The notes beneath the pieces are model-generated. The model saw nothing but the letters and a program-made list of their open reading frames with translations, had not been told where the DNA came from and did not search any database. Shown one piece after another: positions 46,961 through 58,147 of a DNA stretch of 64,000 nucleotides (positions within the stretch are counted from its first letter, which is position 1; each line of letters opens with the position of its first letter). The position numbers were made by a program, and so were the translations under genes. This DNA comes from Pogostemon cablin (lineage: Eukaryota > Streptophyta > Magnoliopsida > Lamiales > Lamiaceae), in the NCBI GenBank assembly GCA_023678885.1, contig CM043009.1, forward strand, positions 17,973,117 to 18,037,116. The letters run 5' to 3'.

Positions 46961-48015
46961 CTTTTATTATGTTTTTTGCTGGTACCTAAGGGAAAAAAAA
47001 TAGGTCAAGCATTTACCTTTGTAATAGTTGTAATGATTTTTAACATCAAAATCAATTAAAAAATTTACCTTGGCTCTCAAATTGGAGGAAATCTTCTCCA
47101 TTGGTGCAGTTTTGGATGTCCTGGACATATTCTCCAGCACATGGTAGCTCCGGGGCTGTTCTTTTTTGCCTTTTTTGTAATTTTTTAATAGCACGATGCC
47201 AACCAGGTTATCCGTTCAGGAATATTAAAGGGTATTGCATAGGATTATAACATCGAAAGTAGTGTCTAATGATTTGTGGAGAACTATTGTTTGGGTAAAC
47301 TTGAATATGGGGGCCTGTGCTTTGGTCGTCATTGTTAGACTCTAACCATATTCCATCAACTTAGGACGCGAATGGGTTATTAAAAATATTCTGGTCAGAT
47401 AAAAGATCGGCTTGTAGAGCAATTTTATATTAATGTAAGTCGTTAATGTCACTAAGATTTCGGAAAAATTTTGCGTAAGGGTTCACCTGTAAAATAAGCA
47501 TAAAGTTTTTCACAAGGCTCTCACTAAATTTTGGGCTAATAGAAGTGCGGTGCAAAAGTTCATGGTCAGTATCGAAAAAATACAATTGCAAATTTTTTGG
47601 GATTTTAGCTTCTGTAGGTGTTAATGAATCAAGAAAATGATAAAGTTGCCCTTGTACTCGAAATGTGTAAATTCCTGCGTTTCTTTTAGCTAAGGATTTA
47701 TCATAATGCACTTCTAAGGATGTAAAAGCAAACTTATTATTGTAGCTGCGAATATAGGTACAAAATTCTTTAGCATGGTCAGTGTCACCAACATACAATT
47801 GCACTAAATCTGAAGGCATTTCTGATTGTAATAAATTTATGTCTCCTGATGAACAGCAAAAAGAATGTGGTTCCAAGTAAATACGCTTTGCACCACAGAA
47901 TTCACAATTTGGCACATCAGGTAGCAAATCAGGAGCGTTTGGCAGGCATTGCAAAGGGTTAATATTCACAGACAACATGTTTGATGTGCTTGTCGATGGA
48001 TTTTTAAGTTTTCTT
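46961..48015 (-). pseudogene. Helitron N-terminal zinc-finger region
   Basis: The frame at 47978-47430 carries NCEFCGAKRIYLEPHSFCCS, a CxxC...CC zinc-binding motif like the Helitron N-terminal CxxCxAxxWxxE...CCxxG. Then come FAFTSLEVHYDKSLAKRNAG and TFRVQGQLYHFLDSL, the conserved VYTFRxQGQxYHxIGSL block. The coding continues upstream until the CACTA-2 element interrupts it at 48016. The far side resumes at 52588. The frame at 47194-46967 is a damaged continuation. Confidence 0.85.
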
Positions 48016-48029
48016 CACTACAACAAATA

Positions 48030-48262
48030 TGTGAAAAGACATCACTGAATAGACATCGGTTTTGCTTAAAATGTGATGTCTTTTTGTAAAGAATCGATGT
48101 CTTTTAAAAAACCGACGTCTATCAACGTAAAAATACGCTGATAGACATTGGTTTTAATTCAAAATGCGCTGATAGACATCGGTTTTCACTAACCGATGTC
48201 TATCAAGCGATGCCTATTCTAAACCTTAATAAAAATGCGCTGATAGACATCGATTCTTTACA
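48030..48262. repeat. CACTA-2 left subterminal repeats
   Basis: At least six copies of GATAGACATCGGTTTT-like blocks in both orientations, several preceded by AAAATGCGCT. They are probable transposase-binding sites. Confidence 0.85.
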
Positions 48263-48359
48263 AAAAGAATGAGGTTCGAACCCGACCATTTGCTCCACCG
48301 CTTAAGCTTTCAAGCCATTTTAGCCAAGTCACTTCTTATTATTGTTTCATAAAAAAAAT

Positions 48360-48953
48360 ATATATCATAATTACATTTAAACCCTAGATTTCATTCCTCT
48401 AACACAAGTAACCCTCACTTAAACCCTAGATTTCATTCCTCTGACCCAAGTAACCCTCACGCAGCTGAAACACATTTCTCATCTCGCCGCTGAAATTCAT
48501 TCTTCTCATCCTGTAGCCTGCGTCGTCTTCGCCGCTGCCCTTACTCCCACAATGCATTGAACTCGATCTGAGCCATGTCGTCGGATTTGGCCATGAACCG
48601 CCGTAGTGCAACCCGCCTTCTGGATTCGTCTCCACCGCACCTTCATCCACCAGCACATCAGACCGGTATTGGTGCCGCCATCGACCACTCGTCGGAAGCT
48701 CCATTTCGTCATGACCCAGCCCTGTAAACTGTCGGGAATTACGTCGCCATCGCTTCCAGTCAGAAACCAAGAATCACGCACTAACTCCAGCAAGGGTCTC
48801 TACTATCACGTGTACATCGGATTTATCGAAATGATTATTTGAAGAGGTATCGTCCGATCTCTCTCTAAATTACTCCATTTTCTTTTACAGAATGGGATTA
48901 CTCTTGATTTTTATTCTCATGTTGGTCGGATAATATGATATATTGGATTTTCA
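48360..48953 (+). other. Exon-like 5' region in CACTA-2, protein not recognised
   Basis: A duplicated block (AAACCCTAGATTTCATTCCT ... AAGTAACCCTCAC, 48379 and 48421) is followed by GC-richer sequence (48480-48840) resembling a plant 5' leader and first exon. It ends before a GT at about 48846. It probably belongs with the thioesterase exon that follows. Frames on both strands are open by composition only. Confidence 0.35.
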
Positions 48954-49118
48954 GCCTAAATGGGATGATTGATACATGATAAAGATGGGAAATTAGCGGC
49001 GGGTGCTATTGCTACAATAGTTGATGAAATAGGTGCAGCAGTGATCCACCGGGAGAGTAGTCCAATGAATGTGTCAGTAGACATGTCAATCTCCTATGTT
49101 TCTGATGCAATGATGAAT
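48954..49118 (+). pseudogene. Captured acyl-CoA thioesterase (hotdog) exon
   Basis: Between an AG acceptor (48952-48953) and a GT donor (GTAAGC after 49118) the frame reads DKDGKLAAGAIATIVDEIGA, then HRESSPMNVSVDMSISYVSD. This is the core of plant ACOT13-like hotdog-fold thioesterases, including the DGxxxxGAxATxxDExG active-site helix and the MNVSVDxSISY strand. The upstream part of the exon is out of frame (a stop at 48972 in one frame). A possible decayed next exon with KLDDICVIS is near 49541. It was most likely captured by CACTA-2. Alone it cannot form the fold. Confidence 0.78.
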
Positions 49119-50378
49119 GTAAGCCTTCCTTTTGCAAAATTTCAACTCAATTACTCTTTTCAGATATTTCAGTAGTGGTTGAATATTTACGGTGCTCGCT
49201 GGTCTCAGATTATGCTTGAATAGTCATTTTTCCTTAAGTGCTTTGAATGGGATAATACTTTTTTAAATATGCAATTCTAGGCCAGAATGCAGTTATCACT
49301 CTTCTTTTATCATTTAGTCAACTTTCACTACATTTTGGAATTTTCATTGATATTCCCATCTTTTCTCTTTTCCATTGAGAGAATGAGTTCACAATTGCAG
49401 GTTAGAAAAATGTAGTGTACAGAATATTCTTCTGGGACCCCTTTTACTAGAGTCCATGATCCAAACAGAAGTAATAAGTTGATACCATCATGGAATGTGA
49501 AATTTCCATGGATTCCCTTCTACTTATTTAGATTACATTCCAGTAAGCTTGATGACATTTGCGTAATTTCAAAAGGTGATTATGAGCTTCACCAGATAAT
49601 GTTTAAATTTATATTAACAAGTTGAAAAACGTTGGTAGCTATGACTTCCAGAATATTGTATTATATCCGAGGCAATTTCTTGAAATTCTATGATCAAAAT
49701 AGTTTGTTTGATATGTGGAGGTTCGAGATGGTGTTATATTGATGATATCTTTGATGTCTCTAGTCTGGTTAGAAGTTTTCTTGAAGTTCATCACATTAGC
49801 CAGGACTATCCTAATCCTACAAGTAGGCTGAAATTGATTTTAAGTTTCTTCACAACTAGTTTGGTAATTTTCTTTCGTGCTCCTGGGATTTCTGAATTTT
49901 TTCTGCTTTCAATATGAGGTTGGAGATTATCAGCTACTTGTATTATTATCACAATAAGAAAATGGGGTGGATTTGGATTTTGTTAATTCACTCAAGATTT
50001 TTGTTGCAACATTAGTCCTAATTTTAAATGTGGCATAAGCCATTTGATACTCTTAACTTTTAAGTTAGTTTTATCTTAGATGCCTTTGTTTGGTCGAGTT
50101 GATTTTCTTTAACTCGTTTCAATAATTTGATAATAAATTAATAACATTAAGGTGTATAAACTTTTGTGTGTTTTTCTCTTCTTATAGATCACAGTTTTGC
50201 ATGATATTGAGGTGTTGAAATTGAATGCTTTTTATTTTTTATTTTTATTTTCATTTGTCGATTAATGTGGTAGGTGCACTTATCAAAAGTTGAAACTTCG
50301 GAACAAACTTGAACAAATCATATTTGTTAATCCTAGCAAGGTCAGCCACAATCACTCGACTATAACAGAGAAAAAATC
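49119..50378 (+). other. CACTA-2 interior, intron-like sequence
   Basis: T-rich, stop-rich DNA between the thioesterase exon and the Ulp1 exons. A 75-codon frame at 49690 has no recognisable motif. Confidence 0.4.
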
Positions 50379-51183
50379 ATGGATCAACATATTCAAGAGA
50401 GGGCACGTGCTCTAGTAGATAGATTGGTTGACACAAAAACACCAAATCAATTATGCATAGTGCCATGCAATGTGTAGTAAGTACATATTTAATTTATAGT
50501 GTTACAATCTTTAATAGTTATCAATTTTGCAATAACTTGTCATGTGTTTATATATGGTAATCACTGGATTCTCACAATTATCTTTCCACACAAGGAGGAG
50601 GTGTGCTTATTAGATCCCTATTATAAAGGCATTCATGAAGATACTTGGAAACAAGTTGTTGACTTGTATGTTATCGTTGTAACCCTCATGTTTCTCAAGT
50701 ATAACTTTACATCATATTTATTCATATATATGAATTCTACTGATTATTTTTTATCATGCCTGAAGGGCTCTACGTTTGTTTAAGGCTCAGAAAGGTTCAA
50801 AGAAAAGAAGAAATCAAATTATATGGAAAGTAATTAAGGTACAACAAGATATTGTTGATCACTTTAGTCTAATTTAACTATAATTTAATTTGTTAATGTT
50901 ACATTTCTAATATAGGATCCTAAGCAACCAGATGAATTCCAATGTGGTTTTTATGCATTGCGATACATGAAACAAATACTTGAGTCTGATCTAACATTAG
51001 ATATTGACTCGATTCAATCATTGGTAAGTCAAATTAAGTTATTGATAATTTATTATGAATGAATAATAAATGTTTGCTGGTGTTCGTATATTACAGTTCA
51101 TACAAGATACTTACACTTTTGATGAAATTGATGAAGTGCAAGCTGAATGGGCTAATTGTCTTCTGCCATACACTTCTAAGTAA
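50379..51183 (+). CDS. Ulp1-like cysteine protease of a CACTA element, partial
   Basis: Exon pieces: about 50379-50475 (QHIQERARALVDRLVDTK, CIVPCN), a piece ending 50665 (GNHWILTIIFPHKEEVCLLD then TWKQVVDL), 50766-50838 (ALRLFKAQKGSKKRRNQIIW), 50916-51023 (PDEFQCGFYALRYMKQI) and 51097-51183 (FIQDTYTFDEIDEVQAEWAN, ending LLPYTSK and a TAA stop). The last three junctions fit GT...AG and keep the frame. The C48 (Ulp1/SENP) catalytic set is visible: His in NHW, Asp in LLDP, Gln and Cys in FQCGF. Such proteases, related to SUMO deconjugases, are commonly carried by plant CACTA and MULE transposons. The N-terminal part and first intron acceptor are unclear. Confidence 0.78.
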
Positions 51184-51984
51184 AAAGGTAATAAATGAGC
51201 ATTCGTGTGCTTTAGTGTGCGTTCTTTGGTGAAGAACATTTATTATAAATGGTTATGAAGGTTATAACATGTGAATGATTTATTGTATGAAATTAGATAG
51301 ATAAGTCTCTTTAAATATTACTTAACTTTCTTTATTTATTTCCATCATATTTTATGCAATCACTAAAATATCAATACGTTCTTTCCATATTAGTGAGTTG
51401 GATGCTGCGACATAGTTTTGTTTGTCCTCTAATGTAGTCATATTTTTCCTTATTATTGGTTTATCCTTTTATGTTAGTCATGGTGTGGAATGTTAGTATA
51501 AAATTATTGTTTTGTGCTTAGTGTTTTTCGAGCCTGTAACTCCTTGCTGCTATGTTTTCATGTTATGCATAGTTATCATATTTGTTATCTCTAGTATGCT
51601 TGTTATCTTGGTTCTTGCTGTTTTTTTTTCGGATTTGTGCTTACAAGATGTATTGTATCGCAGGAGGTCGAGTCTTAACAAATCCATGCATTACAATTTG
51701 TTCTAAGTATTTGTTCAAATGGGGTTTTGATGATATTGCTAACAGGAGATCGATGGTAATTTTAGGGTGGTTTTGTGTATTAATTTTGGAATGACTTTTT
51801 AGATGGCTTGAACATGTTTTAGACATGTAAAACGTATTTGTAATGGGAATTGAGATGTGATGATTTGGATATGATTTAATGTATTTGGGATTAGATGATT
51901 TGAACATGTAATTTTTTTTTAAATTTGAAATTCTTATAATTGTTGTTAATTGTGTAACAGGATTGTATAAAAATATAATGATGT
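51184..51984. other. CACTA-2 sequence downstream of the protease gene
   Basis: T-rich non-coding sequence, presumably the 3' untranslated part of the protease gene and spacer. Short frames on both strands lack motifs. Confidence 0.45.
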
Positions 51985-52580
51985 CTTAAATTGAACAATT
52001 GTTAAATGATGTCTTTTCTGAAAATGACATCGGTGAAACCGATGTCTAATGCATTTAATCGAATGTCTATTCTAGAAACGACATCGGTGGATAATTGATG
52101 TCTAACAATCCGAACCGATGTCTTTTCTAGAAAATACATCGGTGGGATACCGATGTCTAACCATTCAAGCTGATGTCTATATCTCGAAATGACATCGATG
52201 GATAACCGATGTCTTATAGTCTGTACCGATGTCGTTTATAGAAAAGGCATCGGTGGAACACCGATGTCTAACTATCCGAACTGATGTCTATTCTAAAAAT
52301 AACTTTGGTGGATAACCGATGTCTAATGGTCCATCCCGATGTCGTATCTAGAAAGACATCGGTGGAACACAGATGTCTAATAGTCCAAGCCGATATCTTT
52401 TCTAGAGAAGACATCAGTAGAAAACTGATGTCTAACGATTTCGATCCGATGACTTTTCAAGAATATACATCAGTTTTCCACCGATGTCTATCAGCATGAG
52501 TTTTGGTATCATGGGATACGACATCACCTCTTTGGTGAAATAGACATCGGTGCAGCACCGATGTCTATCAGCGTTTTTCT
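51985..52580. repeat. CACTA-2 right subterminal tandem array
   Basis: About ten degenerate units of roughly 54 bp. Each pairs GACATCGGTGGA with ACCGATGTCTAA (inverted arms) plus a CCGATGTCTTTTCTAGAAA linker. It is much denser than at the left end. Confidence 0.92.
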
Positions 52581-52587
52581 ACTAGTG

Positions 52588-55500
52588 CTTCGACGGCTAT
52601 TCTTTGTTAATATTTGATCTTCATAGCAAGTGTATTTTCTTTTGCGAGTGGTAGATATTTTTTCTTTTCTAGGCATTATTATTAAATGAACTAATAAATT
52701 GAAGTAGAGTATAAAGCAAAAAACAATCGCACTTTTTTTATAAATTTTATTTTAAAGAAATCGTATTGAAAATATATAAAGACCTACGCAAAATTATTAT
52801 GAATATGGAAGGAAAATTGTACAAGTAACTTAAAATAACTACAGAAAATGATTATGACAAAGGGATTGTAAAAGGAGTTTTGCAAAAATAAGGAACTAAA
52901 ATACAAGTAGTTACGAATGTACGTACCTTTTTTATGTGTTAGCTTCGTATTTTATATGGCAATTAGTGATAACTACAGCGGCTGAATGGAGAAAAAAGGA
53001 AATTAATGCATGCTGAAAGAATAGTGCAAATAGTGTAATGGATATGATGATTTCACGATCATTAGGTAACAAATGAATACAACTTTGTAATATGCATATT
53101 TTTGTTAATAATTGTACCTTTTTTTTCCCCTTAAAAATCCTAGGTTGCAACAAGTGCACCCAAAATGACTAAATGTAATACTAAAACTTAATAATTTATT
53201 AATTCAGTACAAAATAATTTATTGGTAATCTAATGAATGAAAAAAAGATAGGTTAGTGACTTGACGTGAGCAACTTGTGATGATGGATACGTCATATGTA
53301 ACATGTTAATTATATTACATAATATCTAAACCCATCAAATCCAAATTAATCATGTCATGTAGTGAGACATGATAGAGCTTTACATGTTTAATTATGTCAC
53401 TGTTTCAGTAAAAAAATTTTTTTTTTTGGCAATTATAGAGTTATTTACTGTTATTTAAGGTGACACATACATGCACTCATACGATCTCTCTCAACACTCT
53501 TCGATTATGGTAAAGAAATGGCAATGGAAAAGTGGGTAAAGGGAGATTGGATTGCTCTTTCATTATTTTTGTTGATATTGTTCTACATCATGTATCTGTA
53601 ATTCTTGCTTATTAATTCATTTATTATTCTTTAAAAGCTTGAATTATTTATTTATTTATTTATGATATTCATTAAGCCACTCGTTTACTTTTACCTTGCA
53701 AAAACTATAAAATAAGTCATACAAACAAGTTCCATCCAAGACATATAATAGTTCAGTATAGAGAATGGTGGAAGCACATTAAAGTAGTAGGACACAGTAG
53801 GAAGGTTAGACACCTAGATATTTCTTGAATGTCATAGGTTAGCTAATAAAAAATAGCAATTCAGATTGAAATATCAACCATTATACCCCCATAGAGAATC
53901 GTAGTTAGAACTCATGACTATTGTGTTATTATATATATATATAAAGGTATAAAGATTTTGGTGTACAATAGTGTGCATTTGAATTTACATAATAATGCGA
54001 AACCAGAAAAGAGAGAAAATATATACATACATACAATTTAAATAAAATTTTAAACATTAATTTTAAAATTAAGTGTAAGTTCTAACAAAAAGAAGAAGAA
54101 AAGATAAATAAATAAATAAATAAATAAATAAATGGAGAATACAATTATTAGACCTGGCCCATGTTGCCTCGAATATTTTGTGTTGATTAACGTATTGAAA
54201 ATAGAGTTGATATCCTGCCGACGTTCATTCCAATCCTGCCGACGTTCATTCCATTCCTGTATATAAATTTTTATTTAGTAGTTCATTCCATGTGTATATA
54301 AATTTTTAATCAGTAGTTTATATATATTTTTTAATAATTATATAATTTTTTATTAAACAAATTTATTCATAAGTGTATAAATTTCTGAAAACGGTTAGAC
54401 ATGATTATTTGCCTTGAATAAATAAATACCCATGTTTTTCTCCTACCTTTTCATATTAAAATATTATTTTCTAAAAAAGATGAATTATTATTCTTTTAAA
54501 ATAAAAGGTACTCCTTATATTCATAGATAATGTATTCATTTGTTTTTTGCACGCGAATTAAATAGTATTATTACTTTATATAAAGTGGTTGCACGAGAAC
54601 ATCTTAAAAAGTAGAAGGTGGTCCAAAAAAGAAAAGAGCTAACGCGACTTTTCGAACTACGCCTTTTCCCATTTCTGAACATCACTAAGATAGGCTTTTT
54701 CCTGAAAAGTAGTAGTCAGTGGTTGATATTTGTGGATGTCTTTTGCTAAATTTGGGATTGATACTTTTAAAATGGAAAATTAAAATGACAAAATGGATAT
54801 AGAAGGAGAAAGTATTGTTTTTCTATTTTTTGATATTTGTGGATGTCTTTTGCTAAATTTGGGATTGATACCTTTAGAATGAGAAATTAAAATGACAAAA
54901 TGAATATAGAAGGAGAAAGTATTGTTTTTCTATTTTTTAATAGTATGTTGTTCTTCAAATTGCACAATCTAAAATGACAAGGATGGAGTACTATTTACAG
55001 AAAAGAAAATAGAGAAAATTAGAAATTCACGTGGACAATAAGGGAATAAGGGATATCCACTCTTTTAGAAAAGATGTCCCCCAATTATTTCTTCCATTCA
55101 TCATCTTACATCTATCACTATCCAGTCTATCCAGTACAGTAGTACTTGTACAATGTTGTGTAACTTGTGTTGATTGGGATCCCTCCTCCACATCTCTATT
55201 TTATCTTCAATTCCACATGAGTTTTGTATTCCACTTCACTCCACTCCCACTTGGAATATAAATGAAAAAATTAATTATATACTCTCTTCATGATTAAATT
55301 CGTTATTTACTTATTCGTTCCTCCCATAATAAGATTTACCCTTAAAAAAAATCAATTCAAAATTTCAAAAGTACACATTATTTTTAAAATTGTCATCACT
55401 CTTTAAAACGCACGTTATACTTTATACATTATTTATTATCTAAAATATTATATTACTCTAAAAAAATTAATAAAATTGATTAGAGTTTGATTTTTTTCTT

Positions 55501-55788
55501 AAATAAAGTGAAATTGTAAATGTGAACTTACACTAAGCTGGAGGAGTAGATGCCAATAAAAAACAATGCAAAGAGAGAGCAGATAGATTATACCCCCTTC
55601 ATTGATTATATTCAGTGACTATATTTACTTTTCACGTTTTTATTTTGGATTGATACACAAAATTGATTATGTAATAACGTAAGAAAGAGATAAATAAGCA
55701 AATTTTAAGAAAACCATCTGAAAAGGGAGAAAGACGATTTCATTTGGGCTTAATCAATGAATATTCATTACAAAATTCAAGTCTAAAC
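52588..55788. other. Helitron upstream remainder and AT-rich intergenic DNA
   Basis: The first bases continue the Helitron interrupted by CACTA-2, but no further coding motif or TC 5' terminus could be placed. The rest is AT-rich with microsatellites: ATTT units at about 53646-53662 and AAAT units at about 54105-54134. It also holds a 107-bp duplication (listed) and a possible degenerate MITE at about 55310-55548. Confidence 0.4.
54725..54945. repeat. 107-bp tandem duplication
   Basis: GATATTTGTGGATGTCTTTT ... AAAGTATTGTTTTTCTATTT occurs at 54725 and again at 54832 with a few substitutions. Confidence 0.93.
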
Positions 55789-56978
55789 TGTTAGATTATA
55801 TACTAAAAGTCTAGCTTTTGTATGAACAATGTTTAGACAATATTTGAAATGAGAATCATGTGATCAAACGTTTGCAATTATATTGTTGCAAAAGTCCATT
55901 TACTTTATACTGTAGATAATGTGGTGTGCGGCGTCACACGGAAGATCATATTATCAGTTCCTTATAAAGTATAAACAGATATTCACAACCGAGATAGACG
56001 GGGATTATCTATTGGTATGGTTGTAGTGTGATTTGGCATTAGTCTGTTTTGACTATAAAATTGCACTAGTGCACTTTCTGTGTATTGAATATGACCGCCG
56101 TTGAGATCGTTCGGTTTATACTGACTATATAATAGAACTTGATCTCTGTTATTATGGATGTTCGTACTCTTAATCCCTATACAATAACCTCGACACGTAA
56201 GCCAATATTTATTTCCTTGATTCATCAATGAGTAAGATTTAATTATTAAATCAATATGCTTGGTGAGTCGGAAGATGATACTGTCTCTATGGTGTGCTGT
56301 TGATTGTAGAAGAAATCCGTGTCTTAACGGAATTGGTTGATGATATCCCCTTGAGGAGCTCATAATGATTATCATGTAAACCCTGCAGGTGGAATCATTC
56401 CGGCATGATAATAAGGTTAAGATGTACTACTCTCGGTAAATATATTAATTAATGGAGTTGTCAGTAACTTAATTAATTAATGGGCATTGAATTTTAAATA
56501 CGGGGAGACTAACGGGCTCATAATAAGAAGGAGCCCATAACGTAATTCGGGATTAGGGTGGCAGTGCAATAATATTTCTTTAGTGGACTGATTTATTATT
56601 ATTAAACTTAAGTATAAGTTTTGAGCTAAATTTGGATGCTTAAGTCCAATGGGAGACCCAAACCCTAATTTCTCCTCCTGATCCCTGTTGTAGCCTATAA
56701 ATAGCTATCAGCAGTTCAGATAATTAGACTTGCACTCATAATAACCGTGAAAAGTGGATTGACTGTAGAATGAGATCGTCTTGTAGATCGTTGCCCACAC
56801 AACATCAAGACGTGGCTTAGGAATACAACAGAAGATTAGAAGGTCGTTTGTTCTTGCTGTTCAACCTCTACATCAAACCCGGTAAAAGGTAATTCAATTA
56901 TGCTCTTATGCTTCCACTGCAGTAGAATTGTATGGAACCCTAACGATTCATGTTAACCAAAAGATCCAAACGCCATCC
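55789..56978 (+). mobile_element. Copia C-family solo LTR, copy 3
   Basis: About 1.19 kb, TGTTAGATTATATACTAAAA to ...GATCCAAACGCCATCC. It is clearly homologous to 4647-6041 (shared GAGATAGACGGGG, CTTGATCTC, CCCTGCAGGTGGA, AACGGGCTCATAATAAG) but somewhat shorter. No primer-binding site or polypurine tract adjoins it, and flanking TAAAC and CTACC do not match. It may be a solo LTR whose border has decayed. The 130-codon minus frame inside (55983-56375) is LTR sequence. Confidence 0.8.
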
Positions 56979-57668
56979 CTACCTCTTCAAAGTCCTAAGC
57001 ACCCAACTATGAGAAATTGAAGAGAAATTAGTATATTAAAATTAAAATTTTAATTTATGTAAATATCTATTAATTTATTGAATTGCATGTTTGTCCAAAT
57101 TTTAATGAAAGAGGAGGCAGCAAAAGACCAATAATTAAGAAAAAGAAATCGGGTCACACCAAGAGAGAGAATCGTGTCAAATTTCACCACGATTTGCTGT
57201 CGACTCGAGAAATATCAAATTACAATTTGTAGAAAATTGGTGCACGATATTTGCTACATTAGTACTTAGTAGTAGTACTCCATTCAAATACTCAATCAAT
57301 TAGATGTATTTGTATTCGAGTACACATAGTTTAAATCCATATATTTAAATTCAATTAATGATTTTTTTCTTTTTATTTCATTAATTATATTCTTTACATT
57401 TTTCTTTTTATAAGTAAAAATTTTTCTTTCTATTCAAATAAAAAATAGTGAGGTAAAAAAATTATCTACACTTCAAATATAATAAAATTAGATTGGAAAA
57501 ATATCTCATGTGATCAAATAAGTACCTAAACACATTTACTAAAGCATCTAGTTTTTCTAGACAACTATTAGGATCCTAATATAACCAATTATGTATGTTA
57601 CATATTATATTGATCTATCTTTTTGGAGCCAACTCCATAGCTTTATAATTCCAATACATCTTTTCCTA
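56979..57668. other. Intergenic, nothing recognised
   Basis: AT-rich with no coding match on either strand. Confidence 0.45.
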
Positions 57669-58058
57669 TTAAATTGATTGCTTTGAAATATATATATGCA
57701 TTTCGGGTTTTCTAAATAAGCCAAATGATGCACTCCGAAGTGCACGCGAAAAAGTTTCTTCCATTCTTTCTTTTAAGAAAGTTACTAAGCGTAATGGACT
57801 CATAGAAGGGTTAGAAGAAAAGGCAGTTGCAACTCTCATCCACTCAAGACAATTCATTCAAATATAATGCAAAAAAGAACATTTAAAGAATACATGTCTA
57901 ACAAATTCTGTACATAAATTACAAAATGCACAATTGGCATTAACACGTGGTGGGATGCACTGTCGTCTTAGAAGCTTTGTTGTAGTGGGTACTCGCTCCT
58001 TTAGAACACTCCATGCATGAACCCAAATATTTGGAATGACTCGTTTATTATGCATCAA
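57669..58058 (-). pseudogene. LINE zinc-binding (zf-RVT) fragment
   Basis: On minus the frame reads NIWVHAWSVLKERVPTTTKL, LLRRQCI, NCAFCNLCTEFVRHVFFKCS and LHYI, then a TGA stop, then continues in the same frame with NCLEWMRVATAFSSN. This is the zf-RVT module after LINE reverse transcriptases (FxWRxxxxxLPTxxxLxRRxC, CxxCxxxxExxxHLFFxCxxxxxxW). The TGA sits where the family has Trp, so a single TGG-to-TGA change is likely. No reverse transcriptase is found upstream. It may also be one of the many stand-alone host genes derived from this module. Confidence 0.75.
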
Positions 58059-58147
58059 GATGAACTCTTTTTAATTAAGTGTTGAATTAATCCTACCAAT
58101 TTTTTTCTCGTCATTCAGCCCTCATAAAACATCTATATAATACTTTT

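Larger units (their letters stand above)
48016..52587. mobile_element. CACTA-2 transposon (4.57 kb) with Ulp1-like gene
   Basis: The ends CACTACAACAAATATG and (inverted) CACTAGTAGAAAAACG are CACTA terminal repeats. They are flanked by an exact 3-bp duplication CTT (48013-48015 and 52588-52590). Both subterminal regions are filled with GACATCGGT/ACCGATGTC repeats. It interrupts the Helitron protein's N-terminal region. The interior carries a thioesterase exon and a multi-exon Ulp1-like protease on plus. No TNP2-type transposase domain is recognised, so it likely depended on an enzyme supplied elsewhere. Confidence 0.92.

Noticed and set aside
48264..48280. GAGGTTCGAACCCG resembling a tRNA/SINE B-box
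   Set aside because: No A-box at the right distance upstream and no cloverleaf. It lies in the CACTA-2 subterminal zone.
48426..48842. Long overlapping frames on both strands in CACTA-2
   Set aside because: GC-rich leader-like sequence. No frame matches a known protein and none links cleanly to the thioesterase exon.
51985..52580. Regular repeat array that might suggest CRISPR
   Set aside because: Units are palindromic, degenerate and end at a CACTA terminal repeat. Spacers are not unique, and the genome is a plant.
55983..56375. 130-codon minus frame
   Set aside because: It lies inside copia LTR copy 3 and the corresponding part of the other copies is not conserved as a reading frame.
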